A stretch of 40,131 bases of DNA from JAFAXD01 sp035472475. GTDB lineage: Bacteria; Pseudomonadota; Alphaproteobacteria; Rhizobiales; Xanthobacteraceae. Both the position numbers and the translations under genes were made by a program. The stretch lies in assembly GCA_035472475.1 (NCBI GenBank), contig DATIPA010000204.1:1-40131 (forward strand). Reading direction: 5' to 3'. The notes under the pieces were generated by a model. It had not been told where the DNA came from, did not search any database, and saw only the letters and a program-made list of their open reading frames with translations. Shown here piece by piece: positions 1-6,810 of the stretch. Each line of letters opens with the position of its first letter. The stretch's first letter is position 1.

Positions 1-248
1 TCGCCGGCCTCGAGGAAGAACGCCTCGCCCTTCTTGTCGTCGCCGTAACGGACCTTGCCTTGGATGGTCGTGAGCTCGACCCGGCCGCCGGTCATCGGCA
101 CGATCAGATAGGGCAGATCGTGACGGTGCATGCGTTTGATGCCGCCCGGCGGCACCGAAAAGCTCCAGACCCGGATTGCGTCATTCTCGAAGATGACCTT
201 GTCGCCGATCGGGCCAAGCTCGATGCTGGCTGTCGTCTGAGCTGCCAT
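1..248 (-). CDS. Cupin-domain protein, 3' part cut by window edge
   Basis: The reading frame starts with ATG at 248 and stays open to position 1, giving 82 residues of the N-terminal part. A GGAGG ribosome-binding site lies about 8 bases before the ATG. The protein begins MAAQTTASIELGPIGDK and then shows a cupin-like beta-strand pattern: 'FENDAIRVW', 'VPPGG', a histidine pair in 'KRMHRHDLPYLIV', then 'GGRVELTT'. The His-x-His pair is the usual first metal-ligand motif of cupins; the second motif lies outside the window. Small single-domain cupins near catabolic genes can be dioxygenases, isomerases or effector-binding proteins, so the function is not assigned. It is on the same strand as the membrane-protein gene ending at 395, but 146 bases separate them. 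I am confident that it is a cupin and unsure of its activity. Confidence 0.82.
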   Translation of the reverse strand, partial: MAAQTTASIELGPIGDKVIFENDAIRVWSFSVPPGGIKRMHRHDLPYLIVPMTGGRVELTTIQGKVRYGDDKKGEAFFLEAG

Positions 249-323
249 GACGATCCTCCGCAAGTTTCTGTTCCGCCGCGGCTGTCTACGGTCCGGCACC
301 GCTGCGATCGTCGTTCGGCAGCG

Positions 324-352
324 ATAGAACCCGCATTTGAAATCATGGTCAA
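324..352 (-). promoter_or_regulatory. Weak sigma70-like promoter candidate before the cupin gene
   Basis: On the minus strand TTGACC (plus positions 347-352) is followed after 17 bases by TTCTAT (324-329), about 75 bases before the cupin ATG at 248. The -35 box matches five of six consensus bases; the -10 box matches only three. It is the only promoter-like pair I noticed in this 146-base gap. Treat it as a weak suggestion. Confidence 0.2.
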
Positions 353-394
353 GGAAGGGCAGCCTGTCGAGATGCCCAGGGACGCACGTCGGGT

Positions 395-1465
395 CTAAGC
401 ACTCGTACGGCGCACTGCGGCTTGCTGGCGGTCCTTGGCCTCATAGTATTCGGCGGAAAAATTCAGTGCCCAGCGCGCGAAGAACGCACTCATCCGTTCG
501 CCGGTCGACTTGTTGTCAGGCCGATCCGCACGGTGGTAATGCGCGGCATAGCTGCGAATGATTGCGCCGATGAGCGGCACGCGCGAAGAAGCTTCAGCGA
601 TGAGAGTAAGCGCGGCGTGCGCTCCGGCGTGGAGCATGCCCACCAGACCACGGAGTCCGGTCACGATCGCACGCGATATATTGTCAAGGCCGATCCGAAC
701 CGCAAACCGTCCCAGCGCATCGGCGATCGTCGCGGCAACGTATTCCGTCTGCAGGTACCGGTATTCCACCTTCTGCATCACGCGAAGCCTCGTGACGCGC
801 TGATAGAAGCGGAACATCGCTTGCACGAATGGATGCCGTTTGGCCTGGGGCCATGCGGCCGGATAGACTGGCAAGACCAGAAGCTTGCTTTTGGCGATGA
901 GGGTCGCCAGTGGATGCAGCAGCTGCATCCAGGCGGGCAGGGAGGTCGCTTCCGCAATCAGGATCGCGTGCATGGCGGTCGCGACGCCGAACGATATCGG
1001 AAGCCACAAAACCGCCCCGGCGATGACCAGCAACGCGCCGCGCGGCGTCAGTGTCCGGCACTTGCGAAAGACCCAGGCCATTCCGCCTTCGAACGCGTGA
1101 TGCAGGGCTTCTTCGAACGCTTTGTAGGACAGCGTTCGCCGCAGCCACGCCCAGTGGCGCGCGACCGATGCTCGCCATGCATCGCGTCCGGCCTCGGAAA
1201 TCGGCAGGACGTCGACGATACCGCGCAGCAGCGCCACGACCCCATCGCCAATGATGCGCAGCGTGAACAATGGAAAGCGCAGCACTTGCAGCAGGATCGG
1301 AAACGCGTAGTCCAGGATCTGGACCAAGGCAGACAGCAGCGTCCGGAAGAGCTTCTTTGCAACGAGCGCGACAAAAACCAGCGGCACGATGACGGCATCG
1401 TCCAGGCCGGAGTGGAACCGGACGGACGTCGTCTCGGGCGTGTTCTCGTGCTGCTGGTCGGTCAT
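395..1465 (-). CDS. Hypothetical integral membrane protein, 356 aa
   Basis: I do not recognise a named family. The protein has long hydrophobic stretches near residues 22-85 (rich in V, L, F and A, broken by 'AKKLFRTLL') and again around 'GALLVIAGAVLWLPISFGVATAM' and 'LHPLATLIAKSKLLVLPVYPAAW', so several membrane segments are likely. The C-terminal third is alanine- and arginine-rich, with amphipathic helices such as 'LRGLVGMLHAGAHAALTLIAEA', and ends in a soluble charged tail. Start: ATG at 1465, giving MTDQQHENTPETT, a plausible soluble N-terminus. It is transcribed away from the Gly/Tyr-rich gene starting at 1582, with a 116-base shared upstream region. A long open frame on the opposite strand (422-1579) has an Arg/Gln/His-rich composition typical of an antisense shadow; the minus frame has hydrophobic and amphipathic logic, so I chose it. 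Confidence 0.72.
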   Translation of the reverse strand: MTDQQHENTPETTSVRFHSGLDDAVIVPLVFVALVAKKLFRTLLSALVQILDYAFPILLQVLRFPLFTLRIIGDGVVALLRGIVDVLPISEAGRDAWRASVARHWAWLRRTLSYKAFEEALHHAFEGGMAWVFRKCRTLTPRGALLVIAGAVLWLPISFGVATAMHAILIAEATSLPAWMQLLHPLATLIAKSKLLVLPVYPAAWPQAKRHPFVQAMFRFYQRVTRLRVMQKVEYRYLQTEYVAATIADALGRFAVRIGLDNISRAIVTGLRGLVGMLHAGAHAALTLIAEASSRVPLIGAIIRSYAAHYHRADRPDNKSTGERMSAFFARWALNFSAEYYEAKDRQQAAVRRTSA

Positions 1466-1581
1466 GGCCAGCCGATGTTATCGCGGAACCAGCAATCCCG
1501 GACAGCGGCCAGAATAGCGGCGAGACTCGAAAGCTGCCGCGATGTTAACGTTCGGCCCGGCACGCTGACGCGGGGGTAGGG

Positions 1582-1917
1582 ATGCAGGGCAGGGTGGTTT
1601 TTCTTCTGATTGTAGGGGCGCTTTCGATCGGCGCGGTCGCGCGGCCGACAGCTGCCGGCGCGCAGGGTTGGCAAGGCGGCGTGTGGACCGGTGCCGGCTG
1701 GGATTGGCACGGCGGACCCGAGTGGCGCGGCAACTGGTACTGGCGCCGCGGTTCGTCCGGCCCCGGGTGGGGCGGGTTTTATCCCGGCCCCGGCTACTAC
1801 CCGTTCGGCTATCCGTACGGCTATGCCTATCCGTACACGGCGCGCGGTTACTACGGTTGTTACCGACCGATACCTGTGCCCGGAACGCGGGACTTTATTC
1901 GCGAGCGGGTATGCTGA
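1582..1917 (+). CDS. Small secreted Gly/Tyr/Pro-rich protein, 111 aa
   Basis: The start is ATG at 1582 after a purine-rich GGGGGTAGGG. Residues 1-28 form a signal peptide (a hydrophobic 'VVFLLIVGALSIGAV' followed by an Ala-rich cleavage region ending in 'AGAQG'). The mature part is low complexity: a Trp/Gly-rich stretch ('GWQGGVWTGAGWDWHGG', 'WRGNWYWRRG') followed by Tyr/Pro/Gly repeats ('YYPFGYPYGYAYPY'), ending in a segment with two cysteines ('GCYRP' and 'RERVC'). Proteins of this style are common in Hyphomicrobiales and are usually exported or surface-associated, with no known function. It lies 49 bases before the HdeA-like gene, also exported, and may be co-transcribed with it. Confidence 0.72.
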   Translation: MQGRVVFLLIVGALSIGAVARPTAAGAQGWQGGVWTGAGWDWHGGPEWRGNWYWRRGSSGPGWGGFYPGPGYYPFGYPYGYAYPYTARGYYGCYRPIPVPGTRDFIRERVC

Positions 1918-1966
1918 GCGCGACGTCGCGAACTTTCTCATCTAGGCACTGAAACGGAGATCCAGC

Positions 1967-2572
1967 ATGAAGGTCCTTGGTGTCGTTGTAACGTTTGCAT
2001 TGCTGACCTTGTCGCCAGCGGTGGCTGCCGACCAGACAATTCCGCTTGCAGCAATGACGTGCCAACAATTCGCCGACAGCCCCAAGGACACCGTCAACAC
2101 AATTCTCGCCTGGATGATGGGGTACAACCAGGATTCCGACGAGCCCGCGGAAATCAATCTCGGCAAGATGGAGGAGCTCCGAAAAAAGCTTGGCACTTAC
2201 TGCGCCAGCAATCCGACGCACGGGATCATGGCGGCGCTGGATAACGTTAGCGATGCCTCGGATGCCGTTGACGCTCCGAAATCGGACGTTCCGACATCGC
2301 TAGTCGGCTCGTGGACCTTTCCAGACAAGCAGGTTTGGATCGTCGTTCGCACGGACGGCTCGGCGACCCAGTGCCGGATCGATCCAAACGGAACCGTCTA
2401 CTTCTCGAAGGGTGCATTCCACCCGCCGGATACGCTCACGTGGGAGAAAATCTGGGGCGATGACAAGGTCGTAAGCGCGAAGGATGCGATCACGCTTACC
2501 GGCAAATACGGAAGCTTCACCTATAAGGCCGAGACGAACGATCGGCCGTCGGAGCGCTGCGTAGCATCCTGA
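1967..2572 (+). CDS. Periplasmic HdeA/HdeB-like protein with extra C-terminal domain, 201 aa
   Basis: ATG at 1967 follows a good site (ACGGAGAT, about 7 bases upstream). Residues 1-21 are a signal peptide (MKVLGVVVTFALLTLSPAVAA). Residues 27-90 resemble the HdeA/HdeB acid-stress family: 'MTCQQFADSPKDTVNTILAWMMGY' and 'EELRKKLGTYCASNP', with C32 and C79 placed like the single disulfide of that fold. Characterised HdeA/B proteins are about 110 residues. Here a second segment (about 110-201) begins 'LVGSWTF' and alternates beta-strand patterns with C136 and C198, resembling a small calycin-like barrel, though I cannot name it. HdeA proteins are acid-activated periplasmic chaperones; whether this one is a chaperone is inference. 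The gene converges on the alcohol dehydrogenase gene with a 12-base gap that contains GTCTGCAGAC, a 10-base palindrome. Confidence 0.85.
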   Translation: MKVLGVVVTFALLTLSPAVAADQTIPLAAMTCQQFADSPKDTVNTILAWMMGYNQDSDEPAEINLGKMEELRKKLGTYCASNPTHGIMAALDNVSDASDAVDAPKSDVPTSLVGSWTFPDKQVWIVVRTDGSATQCRIDPNGTVYFSKGAFHPPDTLTWEKIWGDDKVVSAKDAITLTGKYGSFTYKAETNDRPSERCVAS

Positions 2573-2584
2573 CGTCTGCAGACA

Positions 2585-3613
2585 TTACATCCGCAGCGCC
2601 GCCCGCCCAAACACTTCGCCGCGCTCGATCCGGTCGTGCAGGGCGTTAGCGTCGGCGAGCGGGACCACCTCGGTCACCACCGGCCACACGTCGCGCCGCG
2701 CCACAATTGCCAGCGTCTCCATCACTTCCTGACGGGTGACGTAGCGGCTGCCGAGAACTTCCAGCTCCTTCGCCATGACCGCGCCGGCGGTGAGGGTGAA
2801 CGGTTGCGCTGCGCCGCTTAGGATGACCAAGCGCCCGCCGGTGGCGAGTGCTGCTACCGCCGCCTCCTGGGTGGCCGGCGTGGACACGAAGTCGGCCACC
2901 ACGTCGACGCCTTTGCCGCCGGTCAACTCCAACAAACTCTTCACTACGTCCCGACGGCTAGCATCGACCACATCCGAAGCACCGAGTTGACGGCAACGTG
3001 CGAGCTTGTCGGCATTGATGTCGACCGCGATCACACGCGCGCGAGCAAACCGCGCCATCAACAGCATGTGGACTCCGAGGCCACCGCCGGCGCCAAACAC
3101 CGCGACTGTGTCGACCGGCGAGACTCGAGCGCGCCGCAATACTTTGTAGGGAGTCGCGAGTGCGTCGGTAATGACGCCGATTTCGGCCGGATGCTCGCGC
3201 GCGCTCAATTCGGGCGGCAAGCGCAGGAAGTTGCGCGCCGGAAGTTTGATCAGGTCCGCATAGCCGCCATCGATATGGCGTCCAACAAATCCGCCGAAGT
3301 TGGCGCACAGCGATTCGCGCCCGCCGATGCACCAACGGCATTGGCCGCACGTCAAATAGAAATAGGCCGTCACCTCGTCGCCGACTGCGAGGTCGGTGAC
3401 GTCTGGACCGATGGCGGCAATTTCGCCGGCGATCTCATGCCCGAGAATCCGAGGGAGGGTCGCAGCGCCACGCCCCGCACGCACATGCTGCACAGTCAAT
3501 CCGGCCCCGCACGCGAACACGCGCGCCACCGCTTCGCCCGGTCCAGGCACCGGATCGACGAGCGTTTCGAGCTGCATCGGTGAGCCGGGCTTTCTCAGTA
3601 CGAGCGCGCGCAT
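2585..3613 (-). CDS. Zinc-dependent medium-chain alcohol dehydrogenase, 342 aa
   Basis: This is a member of the medium-chain dehydrogenase/reductase superfamily, oxidising an alcohol or reducing an aldehyde or ketone with NAD(P)H in the cytoplasm. The N-terminal GroES-like domain has the catalytic zinc residues C35 ('FACGAG') and H59-E60 in 'GHE', and a structural-zinc lobe with C89, C92, C95 and C103 ('CGQCRWC ... LC'). The Rossmann domain follows with GAGGGLG at about 174-180 and an acidic residue in 'VIAVDIN' (D198), which favours NAD. Length is normal for the family. It is the last gene of the minus block, 122 bases after the amidohydrolase, so co-transcription is likely but not certain. 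The substrate is unknown; a product of the neighbouring amidohydrolase or Rieske reactions is the natural guess. Confidence 0.92.
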   Translation of the reverse strand: MRALVLRKPGSPMQLETLVDPVPGPGEAVARVFACGAGLTVQHVRAGRGAATLPRILGHEIAGEIAAIGPDVTDLAVGDEVTAYFYLTCGQCRWCIGGRESLCANFGGFVGRHIDGGYADLIKLPARNFLRLPPELSAREHPAEIGVITDALATPYKVLRRARVSPVDTVAVFGAGGGLGVHMLLMARFARARVIAVDINADKLARCRQLGASDVVDASRRDVVKSLLELTGGKGVDVVADFVSTPATQEAAVAALATGGRLVILSGAAQPFTLTAGAVMAKELEVLGSRYVTRQEVMETLAIVARRDVWPVVTEVVPLADANALHDRIERGEVFGRAALRM

Positions 3614-3735
3614 GGTTTGTTTCTTCTACCGGGCGTCGACCAAGTCGTTCTGCTGGGGTCGAGTCCCGACTTCATCATGCCGGTGCTTGTCGCGGGTATG
3701 GCCGGGACTAGCGGCCGTGACGCGGTAAGCGGAGC

Positions 3736-4953
3736 TCAATCCATCACGGCGAGTTTGCGCTTTGGCGGTTCCATGCCGAAGACGCGCAGCGCGTTGCCGC
3801 CCAGGATCGCGCGCTTCTGAGTTTCGTTGAGAAACGGCAGGTCGTAGATCACGCTCGGCAGGTCGAAATCCCAGTGCGGGTAGTCGGACGAATAGAGCAG
3901 CTGCGTCTCCGCCTTGATCACCCGGAACGTGGTCTCCAGTAGCGCCACGTCGCCGGTCTTTTCCATCGGCTGATTGGTGAAATACATGTCGCGGATGTAA
4001 TCGCTTGGCAGCTTCTTGAGCGCCGGCGCATCGGCGGTGCGCATCATGTACTCGTTGTCGAGCCGCTGCATGATGAATGGGAGCCAGGCAAGCCCGCTCT
4101 CGATCCACAGCACCTTGAGCTTGGGGAAGCGCTCACCCAGCCCGTTGATCACCCAGTTGGTGAGGTGCACGAGGTTGTACCAGACAAAGCCGAGCGCATG
4201 CGCCGAGATGAAGCGGTTGACCATCAGCATCGACTGATCGTTCCAGTTATAGGCGCCGTGAAACGCAATCGGCAGATTGGATTCCTCCAGCAGCGCGTAG
4301 GTCTTCATGTAGTCGTTGTGGTGCACCGGCCGGTAGCGATTGGATGTCACCATGAAACCGACCACACCCGGCTTGCCGATGAACTCCTTGACTACCCGAT
4401 AGGTGGCCGTCGGATCGTTGAACGGAAGGTAGAGCATGGTGCGAATACGCGGCTCCTGCGCCAGCACGTGCTCGACCAGCCAGCGGTTATACGCATAGGA
4501 CAACGCGACCTCGATCTCGACCTGGGGATGCAAGCCGAGATGCAGCATGGGAGTTGGAAACAGGATCGCGATGTCGACGCCCATCGAGTCCATCCAGCGT
4601 CGCGTCAGGGTGATATCGCGGTGCGGTTTTGGTTCAGTTCGTTCGAGCCGGCGCAGCGGCTCGCGCATGATGCGCCCGCCGTAGTCCTGGTAGCCGAGCC
4701 CGGCCGGCAACGCGCCAACGCCGCGATACCCGGCGATCGTGGACGACTCCAACAGCTGGCGAACGACCGGGTCTTCGATGTACTTGACGATCTCGGCAAA
4801 CGACTCGCTCTCGAAGTGATGCGAATCAACATCGATGATCGGAAAATTTGCGTAGCCGCGCTCGCGCGCCTGCTTGGCGGCATGCGAGAGCGTAATACGG
4901 GTGTCGAACTCGTCGACGCTCATGCGCCGGTGATTGCTGAGCGGTAGTTCCAT
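3736..4953 (-). CDS. Amidohydrolase-family metal-dependent hydrolase/decarboxylase, 405 aa
   Basis: This is a TIM-barrel amidohydrolase of the 'Amidohydrolase 2' type, the family of aminocarboxymuconate-semialdehyde decarboxylase, resorcylate and vanillate decarboxylases and related hydrolases. Visible metal and active-site positions are the first-strand motif D41-x-D43-x-H45 ('DVDSHH'), H232 in 'IAFHGAYNW', E285 in 'LWIESGLAWLP' and D357 in 'LLYSSDYPHWD'. The C-terminal 'ILGGNALRVFG' is the typical family ending. ATG at 4953 has a strong GGGAGG ribosome-binding site. It lies 39 bases after the Rieske gene, downstream of the TRAP receptor, so decarboxylation or ring-product hydrolysis of an imported acid fits. 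The family does not discriminate hydrolysis from non-oxidative decarboxylation by sequence alone. Confidence 0.92.
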   Translation of the reverse strand: MELPLSNHRRMSVDEFDTRITLSHAAKQARERGYANFPIIDVDSHHFESESFAEIVKYIEDPVVRQLLESSTIAGYRGVGALPAGLGYQDYGGRIMREPLRRLERTEPKPHRDITLTRRWMDSMGVDIAILFPTPMLHLGLHPQVEIEVALSYAYNRWLVEHVLAQEPRIRTMLYLPFNDPTATYRVVKEFIGKPGVVGFMVTSNRYRPVHHNDYMKTYALLEESNLPIAFHGAYNWNDQSMLMVNRFISAHALGFVWYNLVHLTNWVINGLGERFPKLKVLWIESGLAWLPFIMQRLDNEYMMRTADAPALKKLPSDYIRDMYFTNQPMEKTGDVALLETTFRVIKAETQLLYSSDYPHWDFDLPSVIYDLPFLNETQKRAILGGNALRVFGMEPPKRKLAVMD

Positions 4954-4992
4954 CAGGACCTCCCTCGCGGTGGGCGGGCGCGCCGGTCTGCG

Positions 4993-5361
4993 CTATTCAG
5001 CAATGATGAAAACCTCGCCGCTGCGTTCCACTACCTCGTAGCGGCGGAGCTTGAGTCGCTGATCGCCGACGCATTCCCCAGTGGTCAAATGATATTCGTA
5101 GCCGTGCCACGGGCAGACGAAATGCACGTCGGACTCGGAAAAGGTCTGCCGGATGAAGGTGCGATCCGGTGCCAGCACGTCCTCGACCTGATGCATGATC
5201 AGCCCTTCGCATGCTGGCCCACCTTGGTGCACGCAAAGATTTTCGTAGGCGTAGAACTTTCCCTCCCAGCGGAACACACCGATTTCAACGTCGCCGTGGA
5301 ACACGATGCGGCGGCCGCCGTCTTCGAATGAGGCAGCCTTGCCTATGAGAATTTCGGTCAT
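4993..5361 (-). CDS. Rieske [2Fe-2S] protein with an enlarged cluster-binding loop, 122 aa
   Basis: This is a single-domain Rieske protein, probably a ferredoxin-like electron carrier. Cluster ligands are C43-x-H45 in 'ENLCVHQGG' and C83-x2-H86 in 'VCPWHGYEY'. The two pairs are separated by 37 residues, against roughly 15-17 in ordinary Rieske ferredoxins, because of an insertion ('HQVEDVLAPDRTFIRQTF'). After the second pair comes the usual 'TGECVGDQRLKLRRYEV'. I chose ATG at 5361 (MTEILIGKA) because the frame further upstream (to 5457) is Arg/Thr-rich and non-homologous; no strong ribosome-binding site is visible. It lies between the TRAP receptor gene (150 bases upstream) and the amidohydrolase (39 bases downstream). 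No oxygenase alpha subunit or ferredoxin reductase gene is in the window, so its redox partner is unknown. Confidence 0.9.
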   Translation of the reverse strand: MTEILIGKAASFEDGGRRIVFHGDVEIGVFRWEGKFYAYENLCVHQGGPACEGLIMHQVEDVLAPDRTFIRQTFSESDVHFVCPWHGYEYHLTTGECVGDQRLKLRRYEVVERSGEVFIIAE

Positions 5362-5511
5362 GTAATGCCGTGCTTGTCGTTCACGCGCAGCGGTCGTTGT
5401 GAGCAATGGCAGGCTAGCACAAGGGCGATGCCGCCGTGTCACCCGGCAATGCGACACCGCAATCGACTGCGCCGGGCCGGCGCTACATGCTTGCTTTGCT
5501 CGCAGATGCCG

Positions 5512-6525
5512 TCACTGGCCGGCCGCAGCAGCGTTGTAATATTTGGTGAACTGTTCGAGCGCCTTGTCGCCGTTCTGATGGTCCTTGACCCAGGTATCGG
5601 TCACCACTGCAACGCGCTTGCGCCAGCTTTCATATTGCTCGGGTGTGAGCTTGGCGATCTTGTGCTGCGGGGAGGCGGCGACCGGCGCGCGCGCCCGCGC
5701 TGCGGCGCTTGCAAAATAGGCGCCAGCGGCGCGGCTCGGCTCCTCGCCCGCATTGGCGAGGATCACGTCCTGCACCTCCTTGGGGAGCGATTCGAATTTC
5801 TTGCGCGACATGAAATGCATGCTGGGGATCCCGCTGATCGGTACCTCGAGGTGATAGCTTGTCACCTCGGCAAGCTTGTAGGGCTCAAATCCCGCCCAGG
5901 TCGTGGCGACACCGTCGACGAGCCCGCGCTGCAGCGCCTCGTACATCTCGCCGCCGGTCATCGAGACCGGTGTTCCGCCCAGGATCTGTATCGCCTGTGC
6001 CGGAACCTTGCCGCTGACGCGAAACTTCGCGCCGCCAAGATCGTCGATCTGTTTCGGTTCCTTGGCCCAGTGCAGGTAGTTGGTGGTCAGGCAGCCGAAC
6101 CACAGCGGCATGATATCCTTGTACTCGCTGTCGAGCAGTCCGCTTTTGTAGAGCCGCCACGACGCAACCGAACAGGCCACGTTATTCTCCGCCAGAAACG
6201 GCAGTCCGCTCACGTCGGACAACGGAAAGCGGTTGCCGACAAGCGAGTGAATAATCCAGCCGATCTGGACCACATCGTCGGACACGCGATCGTAGGCGGT
6301 GATGAAATTCGACAGCGTCTCGCCGTCGCGCACATCGATCTTGAGCTTGCCCTTGCTCTGTTCGGAGACGCGATTGGCCCAGTTGCTGTAGAACACGGTA
6401 TTGGGCGTGCCAGCCGGACTCTGCGACGCAAAGATCAACCGCACCTGCTGCGCGTGGGATTGCAGTGTCGGCGCCGCCGCGACTGCCGCGACGGCGAGCG
6501 CCGATGCGCAAAGCATCTTCTTCAT
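5512..6525 (-). CDS. TRAP transporter solute-binding protein, DctP family, 337 aa
   Basis: This is the periplasmic receptor of a tripartite ATP-independent transporter. A signal peptide covers about residues 1-26 (MKKMLCASALAVAAVAAA ... SHAQQ). The mature protein has DctP-family features: 'VRDGETLSNF', 'LPFLAEN', 'KFRVSGKVPAQAIQILGGTPVSM', 'GEMYEALQRGLVDGVATTW' and 'FMSRKKFESLP'. The arginine of 'KFRVSG' occupies the position that usually binds a carboxylate in this family, so an organic-acid ligand is expected. ATG at 6525 has GGAGGG about 7 bases upstream; an in-frame ATG further out (6585) is not supported. It is divergent from the fused DctQM permease gene at 6811, its likely partner, and heads the minus block with the Rieske, amidohydrolase and dehydrogenase genes. 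Confidence 0.93.
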   Translation of the reverse strand: MKKMLCASALAVAAVAAAPTLQSHAQQVRLIFASQSPAGTPNTVFYSNWANRVSEQSKGKLKIDVRDGETLSNFITAYDRVSDDVVQIGWIIHSLVGNRFPLSDVSGLPFLAENNVACSVASWRLYKSGLLDSEYKDIMPLWFGCLTTNYLHWAKEPKQIDDLGGAKFRVSGKVPAQAIQILGGTPVSMTGGEMYEALQRGLVDGVATTWAGFEPYKLAEVTSYHLEVPISGIPSMHFMSRKKFESLPKEVQDVILANAGEEPSRAAGAYFASAAARARAPVAASPQHKIAKLTPEQYESWRKRVAVVTDTWVKDHQNGDKALEQFTKYYNAAAAGQ

Positions 6526-6568
6526 CGCTGTTCCCTCCGTTTTTCTGCGTCTTTGCTTTGTCTGGTTA

Positions 6569-6604
6569 TTGGCGGCCGACGCCAACAGTGGTCATGCTGT
6601 TGGC
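6569..6604. promoter_or_regulatory. Operator-like cluster of TTGGC/GCCAA half-sites in a divergent promoter region
   Basis: The 285-base gap between the divergent TRAP receptor and permease genes contains three half-sites: TTGGC at 6569, GCCAA at 6581 and TTGGC at 6600. They form two overlapping inverted repeats. One is TTGGCG-N5-CGCCAA (6569-6585); the other is GCCAACAG-N8-CTGTTGGC (6581-6604), a perfect 8-base dyad. This is the arrangement expected for a dimeric repressor or activator controlling both transcription units. No regulator gene is adjacent, so the protein that might bind is unknown. The rest of the gap shows nothing I can name. The symmetry is seen directly; operator function is inference. 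Confidence 0.45.
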
Positions 6605-6810
6605 AATCGAGTCGCGCCCCATCTCGCGGTCTGCACGCGAGAGCTGGGCGCCGCTATCGCCATCGCTTGTGACGCGTTGAGTAAACGCTAACAGCGGCCT
6701 ACGTCGCGATCAAGGCCGGTTGCGATTGACGTTTGGTTCGCACGCTGGGTATTTTTTGCTGCAGAGCATGAACACATGCGCCGGGACGCTAGTCAGGGAG
6801 GATTGGTCGG

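Noticed and set aside
422..1579. Long plus-strand open frame opposite the 356-residue membrane protein
   Set aside because: Its product is Arg/Gln/His-rich without domain logic, typical of the antisense frame of a GC-rich gene; the minus frame has coherent membrane segments.
2574..2583. GTCTGCAGAC palindrome between convergent genes as a bidirectional terminator
   Set aside because: It has no loop and no T-run, so it cannot form a useful terminator hairpin.
5365..6672. Plus-strand 435-codon frame opposite the TRAP receptor gene
   Set aside because: The minus strand encodes a full DctP-family receptor with signal peptide and ribosome-binding site.
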